A stretch of 64,000 bases of DNA from an uncultured Lachnospiraceae bacterium (GCA_947588005.1 CANPYE010000001.1:18109-82108), one strand, 5' to 3'. Positions 39,007-48,195 are shown, counted from the stretch's first letter. Translations and numbers: made by a program. The notes: generated by a model not told the origin, from the letters alone.

Positions 39007-39939
39007 CTAAGCCGCACTCACCAGTTCATACGCCCGGTCAATCAATGCGTTACCATCTACAGTCCGTGTAAAAAGGTTCTCCCTGTAATTGGACCGCTCC
39101 TTCAACGGCCTAGCGTGGGTCGCAAAATCAGAGACAGCGTTTACGAACCGATAGGCGTTTCTCCCGACATACTGTAAATCAGGAGCTTCTCGATAACGTG
39201 TAAGTACGTCCTCTTTCATCTGCAGGATATTCTTGCTTTGCAGTTCAGTCGCACCACTCAGAATAGGGAACAGGGCATCGAGATATTCAAATACCTGCCT
39301 GTCTGATAACTTCTGGTGGTTTAACCTGTCTATGACCTTACCCAATTCGGCCATGTATTTCTCTGCATATAAAAGGGTATCAGAAGCATCCTGCAGCTTG
39401 CCTTGAATATCGCCGGTATGGTGGGTAGCCCAACTCCGTTTAGCAGTCGCCAGAGCCAAGTTCAAAGTATTCTGGCATACAACCCTAATCGGAGTCATGG
39501 CCGCTTTGATAGAACTGCTGCCATCATGACTGTTCATGAAGACCAGGTAAGGCGCAATCTCATCGCCAGATATGATATAACGCTTGGGGAGCCGCGCCAG
39601 GAGCCAGGTACGGCGACCATTCTGCAGACTCCCCGCCGTTTCATAAGTAACGCCCTCACCCAACAGCGCGTCTGTAAAGGCGAAGGCGTCTTCATTCTGA
39701 ACCACTTTGTAACGGTTTGTTACAATACCGAGAACCTGACCGTCGGTATCTCGGACATTGGCTTTGAAGCCGGAGATAAGAGAACCTTCATTGGTCATAA
39801 CAGGCTTCTGGACCACCTGCCAGTCAAGGCCGGCAAGCCTTAAGGCTTCCTTCGATTCAGGGGCCTCCATTACCATCGTACCGAGGCCGTGCCAGGGTTT
39901 CTCTCTGTGATAAAACATGGTTTCAACATCTGCTGACAT
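39007..39939 (-). CDS. DUF932 domain protein
   Basis: FYHREKPWHGLGTMV…MTPIRVVCQNTLNLAL. Confidence 0.85.
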   Translation of the reverse strand: MSADVETMFYHREKPWHGLGTMVMEAPESKEALRLAGLDWQVVQKPVMTNEGSLISGFKANVRDTDGQVLGIVTNRYKVVQNEDAFAFTDALLGEGVTYETAGSLQNGRRTWLLARLPKRYIISGDEIAPYLVFMNSHDGSSSIKAAMTPIRVVCQNTLNLALATAKRSWATHHTGDIQGKLQDASDTLLYAEKYMAELGKVIDRLNHQKLSDRQVFEYLDALFPILSGATELQSKNILQMKEDVLTRYREAPDLQYVGRNAYRFVNAVSDFATHARPLKERSNYRENLFTRTVDGNALIDRAYELVSAA

Positions 39940-40022
39940 ATAGATTACCTCCTTGAAAATATATTGTTATTGCTATTCAAAGTAATAATATATAATTAAA
40001 ATTATATTATTTCACAAAAAAA

Positions 40023-40056
40023 GAGCTGTTGCCTGACAACACATTGGCAACAGCTC
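40023..40056 (-). terminator. Rho-independent terminator
   Basis: GAGCTGTTGCC…GGCAACAGCTC followed by TTTTTTT on the minus strand. Confidence 0.85.
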
Positions 40057-40094
40057 CATAATCACACTGACAGATTACCTCTCTATTTTCTATA

Positions 40095-42317
40095 TTACTG
40101 AATCCATCGTCCATCTGCATCTACAGCAAAACCATCCGGTGTGGTGGTATTCACATAGAGCGCACCCTTGTAACCATCTGAAACCTCATTAAAGTAATAC
40201 CAAATCCCATCAATCGGTTTCCATCCAGTGACCATCGCTCCCTGCGTACCATCCGAAACCGGGTTCAAATAATAGCGGCGGCCGTCTGTATCGGTAAACC
40301 ATCCGGTCTGCATGTATCCTTTTTCATCAAAATGATACCAAGCCGTTTTTCCACTATAACTGAGTTCTGCCCAGGCATTCACCGGATATGACCCGTCCGG
40401 TTTTTTATACCACCAGCCGATCTCATCCTGTTCCCAGCTTCCCGTCTGTGCGGCTGCCTTGACAGTGGAGGTATTTCTTGACGAAGAGCCAGAACCGCCA
40501 GAATATGTCGGCGTTTCTGGTTGCGGTGTCGTCTCTGGCTTAAGTTGTTTCTCAGCAAAAAGGTACATACTGTATTTGTCAGCCACAAAAGTTATCGTAT
40601 CATCCCCGCTGTTATAAGTATAATTGACTGTTTCCTGTTTGCCATCATGGACATGGTACAGTTCCAGGTTCGCGGCATTAATACCAGTTGGGCAGGGAAG
40701 CGTAATGACAGCCGGGATAGCAAGACTTGATATCTTCTTATCGTTCTGGTACACACTCAGATCCAAAGGCTGTATCCGATAACCAGACTGGAATTCCTCT
40801 GGAACGGCCTCGTCTGATGCCGCCACTTTCAGCACGATCTTGGAATTCTCGCTGGCCGAAAGGCCAAGACCTGTTACCGACACAAGGCCGCTGTCAATCA
40901 GTTCCGTCGCAGAAGCATCTACCTCGGAGGAAGCGGTTATCTTCTTCTCGGAATTGTACTGGCTTTCCAGTTCTGTAAGCTTATCCGCAATATCATTAAT
41001 ACCTGTTTCCATTGCACCTTTCAGGCCGTCTCCAGCTTTTTTCAGATAATCTACCGCATCTGTCGCAGACAGCTTAAACTGATCGTCTGAAGTAAAATTG
41101 TCCAAAACCCCCTCCAGAATGCTTTCTGCTGCCGTTTCGGAATCATCATCTTTCGACTCATAACTGCAGATAATACCGAAGTCATCCGATTCTATTGAGC
41201 CAAACGAACCTGCCCCTATCTGCAGATTACCAAACACTGCTCCCGGATCTGTGATCGGCACCAAAAGGACCTGGCGATCCCAGTCAATATCAAACTTTGT
41301 CTCTACCGCATAACGAAGGTTAGACTTTCCTTCTTCATAATAAGTCTGAGGAACGCCCACATTGACCCTATATTCATGGCTTACGTCAAATGCATGGCGG
41401 AAAACATCGTAATCTGTCTCCTGCTCAACCCATTTCTCAGCATTTCCCGGTGATGCAATGGATACAGCCTCTACAGTAATCGTAAACGGTATTTCTACGG
41501 TCTCACCTACAGTGGCCGTCTTAGAATATTCTCCCAATTCAATAGATTTAACCCTAATATCAGAATATGCAACCTCCTCTTCGCTGACATAACCATCCGT
41601 GCCAAAATCATATTCCTGGCCATCTATGGTCTGCTGTCCGAAAACCTGTTTGCCATCGCTTCCAAAGTAGTACCACCTGCCCTGAGTTTGAATCCAGCGA
41701 TCAACAGCAGCTGACGAGTCTCTCATTCGATAATATCCATCGACAATTGATCCATCACCAAAAAGAATCGCGTCGTAGCCATCGTATGGCTTAAAATAAT
41801 AAAAGAAACCGTTAATCTCCTGAAAACCGGTGAGATATTTTCCATCCTGTCCAATATAAACCCACCCATTGGTCGCACTATCATCCCTGTCAATAATACC
41901 CATTTGAAAGAGTGTTCTCCAACCGTTTGTAGTTATATAAATATCTGTCACATCCTTCAATTCCACTGGATTCCCGTCCGCATCTTTTCCCATTGGATTA
42001 ACGTGCATGTTCTTATCAACGTCAAAAAATGCTCCACCGATCTCTATGGTAGTATCACTTACAATGTATCCTTCTTTATCAGCATAATAGTAATTTCCTT
42101 TGAAATTTATTACGGTATCATACACCGCATATCCATCCTTGTTTACATAACTCCATCTTCCAGCATAATTAACAAGCTTATTTTTCAGATGTTCACCATT
42201 CTCACCGATAAATACCCACTCATCTCCCTCTGTCTGCCAACCATATGCAAACGCCGGTATAACAGCCAATATTGACAAAACAATAGCTAATATACAAGAT
42301 ATAACTCGTTTTTTCAT
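40095..42317 (-). CDS. Secreted cell-wall-binding repeat protein
   Basis: Signal peptide (MKKRVISCILAIVLSILAVIPAFA); W/Y-G choline-binding-like repeats at both ends (GWYYF, TGW…YYLN); Ser/Thr-rich central region. Confidence 0.85.
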   Translation of the reverse strand: MKKRVISCILAIVLSILAVIPAFAYGWQTEGDEWVFIGENGEHLKNKLVNYAGRWSYVNKDGYAVYDTVINFKGNYYYADKEGYIVSDTTIEIGGAFFDVDKNMHVNPMGKDADGNPVELKDVTDIYITTNGWRTLFQMGIIDRDDSATNGWVYIGQDGKYLTGFQEINGFFYYFKPYDGYDAILFGDGSIVDGYYRMRDSSAAVDRWIQTQGRWYYFGSDGKQVFGQQTIDGQEYDFGTDGYVSEEEVAYSDIRVKSIELGEYSKTATVGETVEIPFTITVEAVSIASPGNAEKWVEQETDYDVFRHAFDVSHEYRVNVGVPQTYYEEGKSNLRYAVETKFDIDWDRQVLLVPITDPGAVFGNLQIGAGSFGSIESDDFGIICSYESKDDDSETAAESILEGVLDNFTSDDQFKLSATDAVDYLKKAGDGLKGAMETGINDIADKLTELESQYNSEKKITASSEVDASATELIDSGLVSVTGLGLSASENSKIVLKVAASDEAVPEEFQSGYRIQPLDLSVYQNDKKISSLAIPAVITLPCPTGINAANLELYHVHDGKQETVNYTYNSGDDTITFVADKYSMYLFAEKQLKPETTPQPETPTYSGGSGSSSRNTSTVKAAAQTGSWEQDEIGWWYKKPDGSYPVNAWAELSYSGKTAWYHFDEKGYMQTGWFTDTDGRRYYLNPVSDGTQGAMVTGWKPIDGIWYYFNEVSDGYKGALYVNTTTPDGFAVDADGRWIQ

Positions 42318-42582
42318 GATAGGATCCTCCAAAATATTTTTTAATCTCTGCCAATACTGCAATTTCTTCTCCGGCTGATTGTCTGCGCATGATTAGTAAC
42401 CCGTTGCTTCTAGCCCCCTTTCTTATCCTGCTTTCAGCCGCAGCTTCCGTATTACCTATATTGCAATATCCATAATACTTTGCTGTTCATGATTATATCA
42501 TGTATTTATCATATTTTCCATATATATTTCGTGTAATTTTATCTCTTCGTTTAGTTACAATAAGAATAGATGGGGTGATTAT

Positions 42583-42891
42583 ATGGATGCTGAATATATC
42601 AGAAGTCGAATTACTGAACTGCGTATGAAAAAGGGAATTGCAGAACATCGCATGAGTATTGAACTGGGACATAGCAGGTCCTATATGCAGGGCATATCAA
42701 GCGGCCGTGCGCTTCCCAGTATGGCAGAATTTCTGGCGATTTGCGACTATCTCGATGTCACCCCCAAAGAATTCTTCGAAGATGAGAATGTCAATCCGTC
42801 ATTATACAGAGACACCCTCGAAAAAATAATTCACCTAACGGAGGAGGATTTAGAAATTATCAATATCATAGCTGATCGAATGTTGCGCTAA
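42583..42891 (+). CDS. XRE-family HTH regulator
   Basis: RITELRMKKGIAEHRMSIELGHSRSYMQGISSGRALPSMAEFLAICDYL. Confidence 0.85.
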   Translation: MDAEYIRSRITELRMKKGIAEHRMSIELGHSRSYMQGISSGRALPSMAEFLAICDYLDVTPKEFFEDENVNPSLYRDTLEKIIHLTEEDLEIINIIADRMLR

Positions 42892-43027
42892 AAAATACTC
42901 CCCTTGTTCCTCTATCGACATCATATTTAATAGAGTGAACAGCCTATATTTCGAAATATATATTTTATCAGCTACATCGACATGAACCGAATGCCTTGAC
43001 AGTAAACCACTGAAATACAAACGAAGC

Positions 43028-43177
43028 TTATCTAACGTTCCCAGCAGAACCTTCTGATATCTGTCCCTCTACAGGCCGTCCTTCCAGGAAAATCACGATA
43101 ACGCTGGCCTTCTTCAAAGGGGCTGCCACTTCGAACTGAAGCCGTCCGTTATCATATACACACCGTACTGCTGTCAT
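43028..43177 (-). CDS. Small protein, 49 aa (antitoxin-like?)
   Basis: Below the track cutoff: MTAVRCVYDNGRLQFEVAAPLKKASVIVIFLEGRPVEGQISEGSAGNVR; resembles short 'YDNG' antitoxin-family N-termini. Confidence 0.45.
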   Translation of the reverse strand: MTAVRCVYDNGRLQFEVAAPLKKASVIVIFLEGRPVEGQISEGSAGNVR

Positions 43178-43261
43178 CCTTCGCCCTTCCCATGCAAGTC
43201 CTATATAACTATACTATATGTAATTCACGCCTTTATTACAAGAAAAAATAGCTTCATCTCT

Positions 43262-43551
43262 TCATCCTGCCTCTAATATGGCAATCTGGTGTCCATAGTC
43301 ATACATTCTCTCACAAAGATAATGGATTATCTCAGCATATCCTTCCTGAACAGTCTCCATATCTTCTTCTGTTCCTGAGCCGCTACTAAGTCTGAGTAAC
43401 GCTTCATATATGACTTCATATAACCTGTCATATTGGCTCCCAGCCTCAAACTCATTATGGACAGTAATGCTGATCTCCCCCTTGAGTTCCTTCTCTGTAA
43501 AACCATTCATAAGTTCAAATACCCTTTCCCTGACATCCTGATAGCGATCCA
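43262..43551 (-). CDS. Hypothetical protein
   Basis: MDRYQDVRERVFELMNGFTEKELKGEI…; downstream of an HTH gene. Start uncertain. Confidence 0.6.
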
Positions 43552-43623
43552 TTGTCTCAGCACCTCCCATGAAAAAAGAAACAGTCCTTTCGGACTGCTT
43601 CACTGATCTGCTATAATGAACCA

Positions 43624-43989
43624 TTATCGGATACTGTCAATAAACTTTAGAAGCATCTTACGTTTATCTGGAGTAAACTCTTCCCAGACCTGAAGAAGCT
43701 TCCTTTGCTGGTCAGAAAGTCCACCCATTGCATCCTCATCGTCAGAGAAGAACTGCATGAGCGAGATCCCAAACGCATCGCATAGGATGCTGAGTGTAGC
43801 AAGTGTCGGCATGGACTTGCCCAAAAGAATATGCGCTACTGTCGTCTGCGACAGACCGGTAATCTGGGCTATTCGATACCGGGTCATATGGTTCTTCTCA
43901 CACAGCTGCTTCAGCTTACTGACAACATACTCGTCTATTGACACTGGCAATGCTCCCTTCCCATGTAGTAATAATACCATTTTAACCAA
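43624..43989 (-). CDS. XRE-family HTH regulator
   Basis: RYRIAQITGLSQTTVAHILLGKSMPTLATLSILCDAFGISL. Confidence 0.88.
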   Translation of the reverse strand: MVKMVLLLHGKGALPVSIDEYVVSKLKQLCEKNHMTRYRIAQITGLSQTTVAHILLGKSMPTLATLSILCDAFGISLMQFFSDDEDAMGGLSDQQRKLLQVWEEFTPDKRKMLLKFIDSIR

Positions 43990-44512
43990 TACTATCTGGG
44001 ATGATTAGATACATTATCGTGTCATGATTTTACTGTATTACAATGGAGTATTATGGTAAAATAAATAGCGGTTCAGCCGCAGTCCTAATATTATCTTACC
44101 ACTTTTCTTCTGCTGATACTAGCAATATCAACCGCAAGTTTCGACATGATTAGACAGAGCCTGCCAGGGGCTGTACCGCTTTTGAGAAGGGGGATATTAA
44201 ACGGTAAAGGTCCTGGCATAACTAGGGGGCCTCCCTATTATAGCTCTTTAGTTATCGGGCCTCCGGATTCACATCTGTCTAGTACAGATTGAACTCATAT
44301 CTATAATATATATTCATAGTCATTGATATTACCATAATTCGGGATATTAAGTTTTAAACTCTGTTAATATAGCTGATTTCCAATCTATGGACCCAGACTC
44401 AGGGCATCTGTCAAATGCTGTATCTGACCACCTTGTTTTAGAATCTATATCTTTAACTAAATTCTGAACATTAAAGCTTACACTACTTATATCTATGGGA
44501 TCAGTTCTTGCC

Positions 44513-44553
44513 AAAGGATGCTCCGCTGTCTCTACGACAGCGGTCTATCCTTT
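44513..44553. other. Long two-step hairpin, candidate oriT or RNA element
   Basis: AAAGGAT gct CCGCTGTC tctac GACAGCGG tct ATCCTTT; no adjacent U-run. Confidence 0.6.
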
Positions 44554-44601
44554 GCATTGTGCCACCATTATAGCCACTTAAGCCTTCTGTTTATCTCAGT
44601 T

Positions 44602-45102
44602 CTATACAGCATTCTTACAGCTGTCATTTATTAGCTTCCAATGATCATCTTCAAATGTATCTTTCATATGGTTGTATAGCTCTGAGCTGTTGCTATAAGT
44701 CTCAGTAAGTCTTTTGCCATCCATATAGTTGATCGTGTTGACAGCCATATGGACATGCATGTATCTGGGATCACTGCGTGATCCGGTATGTATTACATAA
44801 ACATTCTGAAAGCCCTTATCATAGAAAAACTCAGAAGCAGCCTCAGCACGTTCGATCATATCTAATTCACAGAGTCCTTCATTCTTCGTACCGATTATAA
44901 TATGCGTGACCTGCTTCCTATCGTCCTTCTCATACATCTGTTTCGTGAATTCAAAATCCTCTATAATGCCCTGGGTTGAGTACCCAAAGATTCCTCTGCC
45001 TCCATGTACTCCTGCATACCTTGAATCAAACATATAATTTATTACATTGTCTAAAGCATCCTCATTCCTGTGGCTTCCCTGTTTATATATAAGCTCCGGC
45101 AT
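44602..45102 (-). CDS. Small relaxase/mobilization nuclease domain protein
   Basis: THIIIGTKNEG…RYMHVHMAVNTINYMDGKRL (HxH relaxase-type motif). Confidence 0.75.
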   Translation of the reverse strand: MPELIYKQGSHRNEDALDNVINYMFDSRYAGVHGGRGIFGYSTQGIIEDFEFTKQMYEKDDRKQVTHIIIGTKNEGLCELDMIERAEAASEFFYDKGFQNVYVIHTGSRSDPRYMHVHMAVNTINYMDGKRLTETYSNSSELYNHMKDTFEDDHWKLINDSCKNAV

Positions 45103-45332
45103 AATTCTCTCCCCGCCTTCTCTAATCTCAATATAGTCTCTAAGCCATCGTATCTCTCTTTCAAATCATTGACACAGTCCATAAGTTCAATACAGTTCTT
45201 CATAATATTCTGTCGATCAGCATATTCATCCTGAAGGATATATCCTTCCATCAATTTTGTCACGGATACGTTTCGAGCAGCTGCTTGCTGCCTGGCCAGT
45301 TCTTCATGGCGTCCTTGTAGTAATATTTTCAT
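45051..45332 (-). CDS. Mobilization accessory protein (RHH-like)
   Basis: ELARQQAAARNVSVTKLMEGYIL; overlaps relaxase start. Confidence 0.6.
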   Translation of the reverse strand: MKILLQGRHEELARQQAAARNVSVTKLMEGYILQDEYADRQNIMKNCIELMDCVNDLKERYDGLETILRLEKAGRELCRSLYINREATGMRML

Positions 45333-45607
45333 ATTGGCTTCTCCCTCGTATAATTATCTTTTTGTTATAATGAAACCTTATAAATGATCTCGTCCCATCG
45401 TCTTTTCATTATTATTATCTATATGTAACATTCTCTGCTCTTAATTAAATTAATACTTATTACATTCCATGAATGCAGCTTCTTCAATCCGTTCTTCTCA
45501 GATTCAGATACCTTCAAGATGGCCTTCCATGGTGATTAAGTTAGATTATCTCGCATTATCTCTTCCCGCCGTATATATATCAATTCATTATCTACTATTA
45601 TATATCT

Positions 45608-45665
45608 ATAGTACTAATACTATATAGTATAGCTATATCTACTATACTTAGTAATATAGTAGATA
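45608..45665. repeat. AT-rich inverted repeat cluster
   Basis: ATAGTA-CTAA-TACTAT (45608-45623) and TATCTACTATA-N8-TATAGTAGATA (45636-45665) between divergent genes. Confidence 0.65.
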
Positions 45666-45856
45666 GGATAATATATATTAAAAATACATAATTCGAACAA
45701 GAAGGAATATCGGTGTACCATGTCCCCTATTTCACCTATCCTCCTTCTTTATTCTATATGTTACATATATTAATAAATTGTAAGCAACCCCTTTTCTTCC
45801 CTTATAAAATGATTCTTGATTAACATAATAGTAAAAAAAATAAGGAGGTTCATACT

Positions 45857-46117
45857 ATGAGACACAAAAGAACCGGCAGGTTTCTTAACGTCGATGAGCT
45901 TTGTGAAACACTTGAAATAGGAAGAAACACCGCTTACAACTTGTTGAACAGTCACGAGATCCATGCATTAAAGATTGGGGGAACCTGGAAGATTCCAAAA
46001 GAATCTCTTGAGGATTATATTTATGGAAGATCCCATTCTCAAGTAACAACGCGGCCAGGCGCAGCAGTCGGCCAAGATATGCTCGACCCTATCCAGCATC
46101 CATACTCTGGATCATAA
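45857..46117 (+). CDS. Excisionase/MerR-like HTH protein
   Basis: RFLNVDELCETLEIGRNTAYNLLNSHEIHALKIGGTWKIPKESLEDYI. Confidence 0.82.
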   Translation: MRHKRTGRFLNVDELCETLEIGRNTAYNLLNSHEIHALKIGGTWKIPKESLEDYIYGRSHSQVTTRPGAAVGQDMLDPIQHPYSGS

Positions 46118-46278
46118 AACAGAATTCCATCTCATATTAAATACTACGTCTAGTCATATTCCATGGCATTTCTATAGAACTAATACAGAATGTAGTTTTT
46201 TTATCACATGGAATCCGCATAGCAAGCACAAGAATTTTTTATGGAGAGAGAATGCCTATTCTCTCTCCGCTCCTCTGC

Positions 46279-46515
46279 TTATACACTAGATTTCAACTGC
46301 TTCATCATCTGCCTTGCAGTCCCAATCGGCTTCTCGCAGCTGATACAGTACGCATATCTTCTGGTACGGTATTCCAAAGCCTTGTCATACATCTCTCCGT
46401 TATCTAGTTCTTCCCCGTTATACCCATGCTGATATGGAACCCCTATATAATCAGTCCTTGTGAAAAAGCCTTCCTTACTCCCACAATGCGGGCAACAGGT
46501 GATTTTTCTTACCAT
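46279..46515 (-). CDS. Small Cys-rich (zinc-ribbon-like) protein
   Basis: CCPHCGSKEGFF…YCISCEKPIG. Confidence 0.65.
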   Translation of the reverse strand: MVRKITCCPHCGSKEGFFTRTDYIGVPYQHGYNGEELDNGEMYDKALEYRTRRYAYCISCEKPIGTARQMMKQLKSSV

Positions 46516-47141
46516 TTTCGTTTTATATCCTCACTTCCTGATAAATTATACAGTTCGCCATTAACCACCTCTGATGGCATCCTGCGTGGCGTGAAGTCCA
46601 TGTTGAAGGTATCGCCGTATGCCGCTACGCCGTTCCAGTCGTCATAACGAACCTTTTCCCGCTGGCCGTCGCACTCAAATATGAGATTGGCCCTCACCTC
46701 GTTCCCATCCTCCGGCATTCTGCGTTTCCCGCATTCATACCATTTTGCGAACGTCTCTCGGGGAAAGAAGTTATCTCGCAGGAAGTATCTACCGGTTTCC
46801 ACCTCTTTGTAGACTTCTCTGCCGGTCCCTCCCTCTATACCGCAAAACCTCACCCGGATAACCTTTTCCGGGTTGCGCTCTGGGTCGTTATAGTAGTCGT
46901 TCTCCGAAAGTTTCGCGTACCAGCTACTAAGGGCCTCGCTGTAGTACATCTCGGTGTGGGAACGTATATATGCCTCCCCGAGCCTGTCTACCGTTTTCTG
47001 CTCTACGAAAAGCTCCGCCGTATTGCCTACTTCGTTGGAAAGGACGATTTTCACTCTCCCTTCGAGGCAAACCGCACTCCCGAGTGCATCAGTAAATGAT
47101 CTGTAGTCGCTCTCCGTCGGCTTTGTAAATTCAATCTTCAT
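46509..47141 (-). CDS. Hypothetical protein, possibly DUF6329-like
   Basis: 210 aa ORF; overlaps neighbours at both ends. Confidence 0.65.
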   Translation of the reverse strand: MKIEFTKPTESDYRSFTDALGSAVCLEGRVKIVLSNEVGNTAELFVEQKTVDRLGEAYIRSHTEMYYSEALSSWYAKLSENDYYNDPERNPEKVIRVRFCGIEGGTGREVYKEVETGRYFLRDNFFPRETFAKWYECGKRRMPEDGNEVRANLIFECDGQREKVRYDDWNGVAAYGDTFNMDFTPRRMPSEVVNGELYNLSGSEDIKRKW

Positions 47142-47689
47142 ACATCCCCCTTATGGCAGGAGCCTTCGTTATCGTATACTGTAATCTTACGTGTAGCATT
47201 GTTTCTCACCGTAACCCGTGGATACTTCTCTAGAAGCTCCTTCTTTATTTTTTCCATGCCCTTTTGATTACAACAGGTATATCCCCATTCCAAACGATTC
47301 CCAGACACATCATAAGCATATACATCAAAGCCCTCCCATGTAAAATCGTCGAGATGCCCATTGACGTACTCGTGCATCTCCATGATAAAATCTGCCGGCA
47401 GCTTCGCCATGGCCCACATTGCCGTCTGGTCAGTGCAAAGCGTTTTTATCGTCCCTAATTCAAGGTAGACCTGTTCACCGTCCTTATAATATTCGATGCC
47501 GATATCCAGATATATCCCTTCACTTCTACCATAATCCAGATTGTTTCTGATATTGAATTCATATGTAGAAATAGGTCGTTCTTCTCGTTCCGGCAAACTG
47601 TAGTCCAGAATATCCGGCAAAAGCCCTTTCTCTCTCAGAATACCTTCGATCTTTTCAAACAGTTCCTTTGTAGTCATCGGTCTTTTCAT
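47138..47689 (-). CDS. Hypothetical protein
   Basis: 183 aa ORF; stop overlaps the next start (ATGA-type). Confidence 0.65.
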   Translation of the reverse strand: MKRPMTTKELFEKIEGILREKGLLPDILDYSLPEREERPISTYEFNIRNNLDYGRSEGIYLDIGIEYYKDGEQVYLELGTIKTLCTDQTAMWAMAKLPADFIMEMHEYVNGHLDDFTWEGFDVYAYDVSGNRLEWGYTCCNQKGMEKIKKELLEKYPRVTVRNNATRKITVYDNEGSCHKGDV

Positions 47690-47716
47690 CTGTTCCTCCT
47701 TCTTCTCATAAAAATG

Positions 47717-47744
47717 GCAGGATAGAAGTTAATCTACCCTGCCG
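47717..47744. terminator. Hairpin upstream of the cargo operon
   Basis: GGCAGGaTAGA agttaa TCTAcCCTGCC. Confidence 0.5.
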
Positions 47745-47958
47745 ACACACATCTGTTTACTCATATAGACAATCCAACTCACCACCAACCAGCAAATCAC
47801 CCCCTCTCTATATAACCGCACAATAGTACATATTACACCAATGGTCTCTGCCGTGACACATCAACCACAGGAAGCAAAATAATAAAATTTGAATTATTTG
47901 GAAAATCACCAAGATAATGGTAAGAACCTCCGGCCTGCCGTCAGAGCATTTGCATTCA

Positions 47959-47984
47959 AATCTGCAACAAAACTGCAACATTTT
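47959..47984. repeat. Putative integrase arm-type site, right
   Basis: Identical 26-mer to 28712-28737, same orientation. Confidence 0.65.
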
Positions 47985-48101
47985 TTTGCCCGGCTCCGCA
48001 GCCGGCTTACGCAAACGCCCCGAACGCCCCGGAAAAATGCTTATAAAGAGAGATATCGCCAGTCTCAGGAACCCCCGAAAACCACGCATTTAAGCCATTC
48101 C

Positions 48102-48195
48102 CACGAAAAAAAGCACCGGCCCCGCGGCAAATCCGCAAAACCAGTACTTTAGTGCGCCCTCAGGGACTCGAACCCTGGACAAATAGATTAAGAGT
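48102..48195. repeat. Right attachment repeat, 94 bp
   Basis: Imperfect direct repeat with 28518-28612. Confidence 0.9.

Larger units (their letters stand above)
28613..48101. mobile_element. Integrative (probably mobilizable) element inserted in tRNA-Lys(CTT)
   Basis: Flanked by tRNA-derived direct repeats; encodes tyrosine integrase, excisionase-like protein, relaxase, serine recombinase and recombination genes. Confidence 0.9.
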
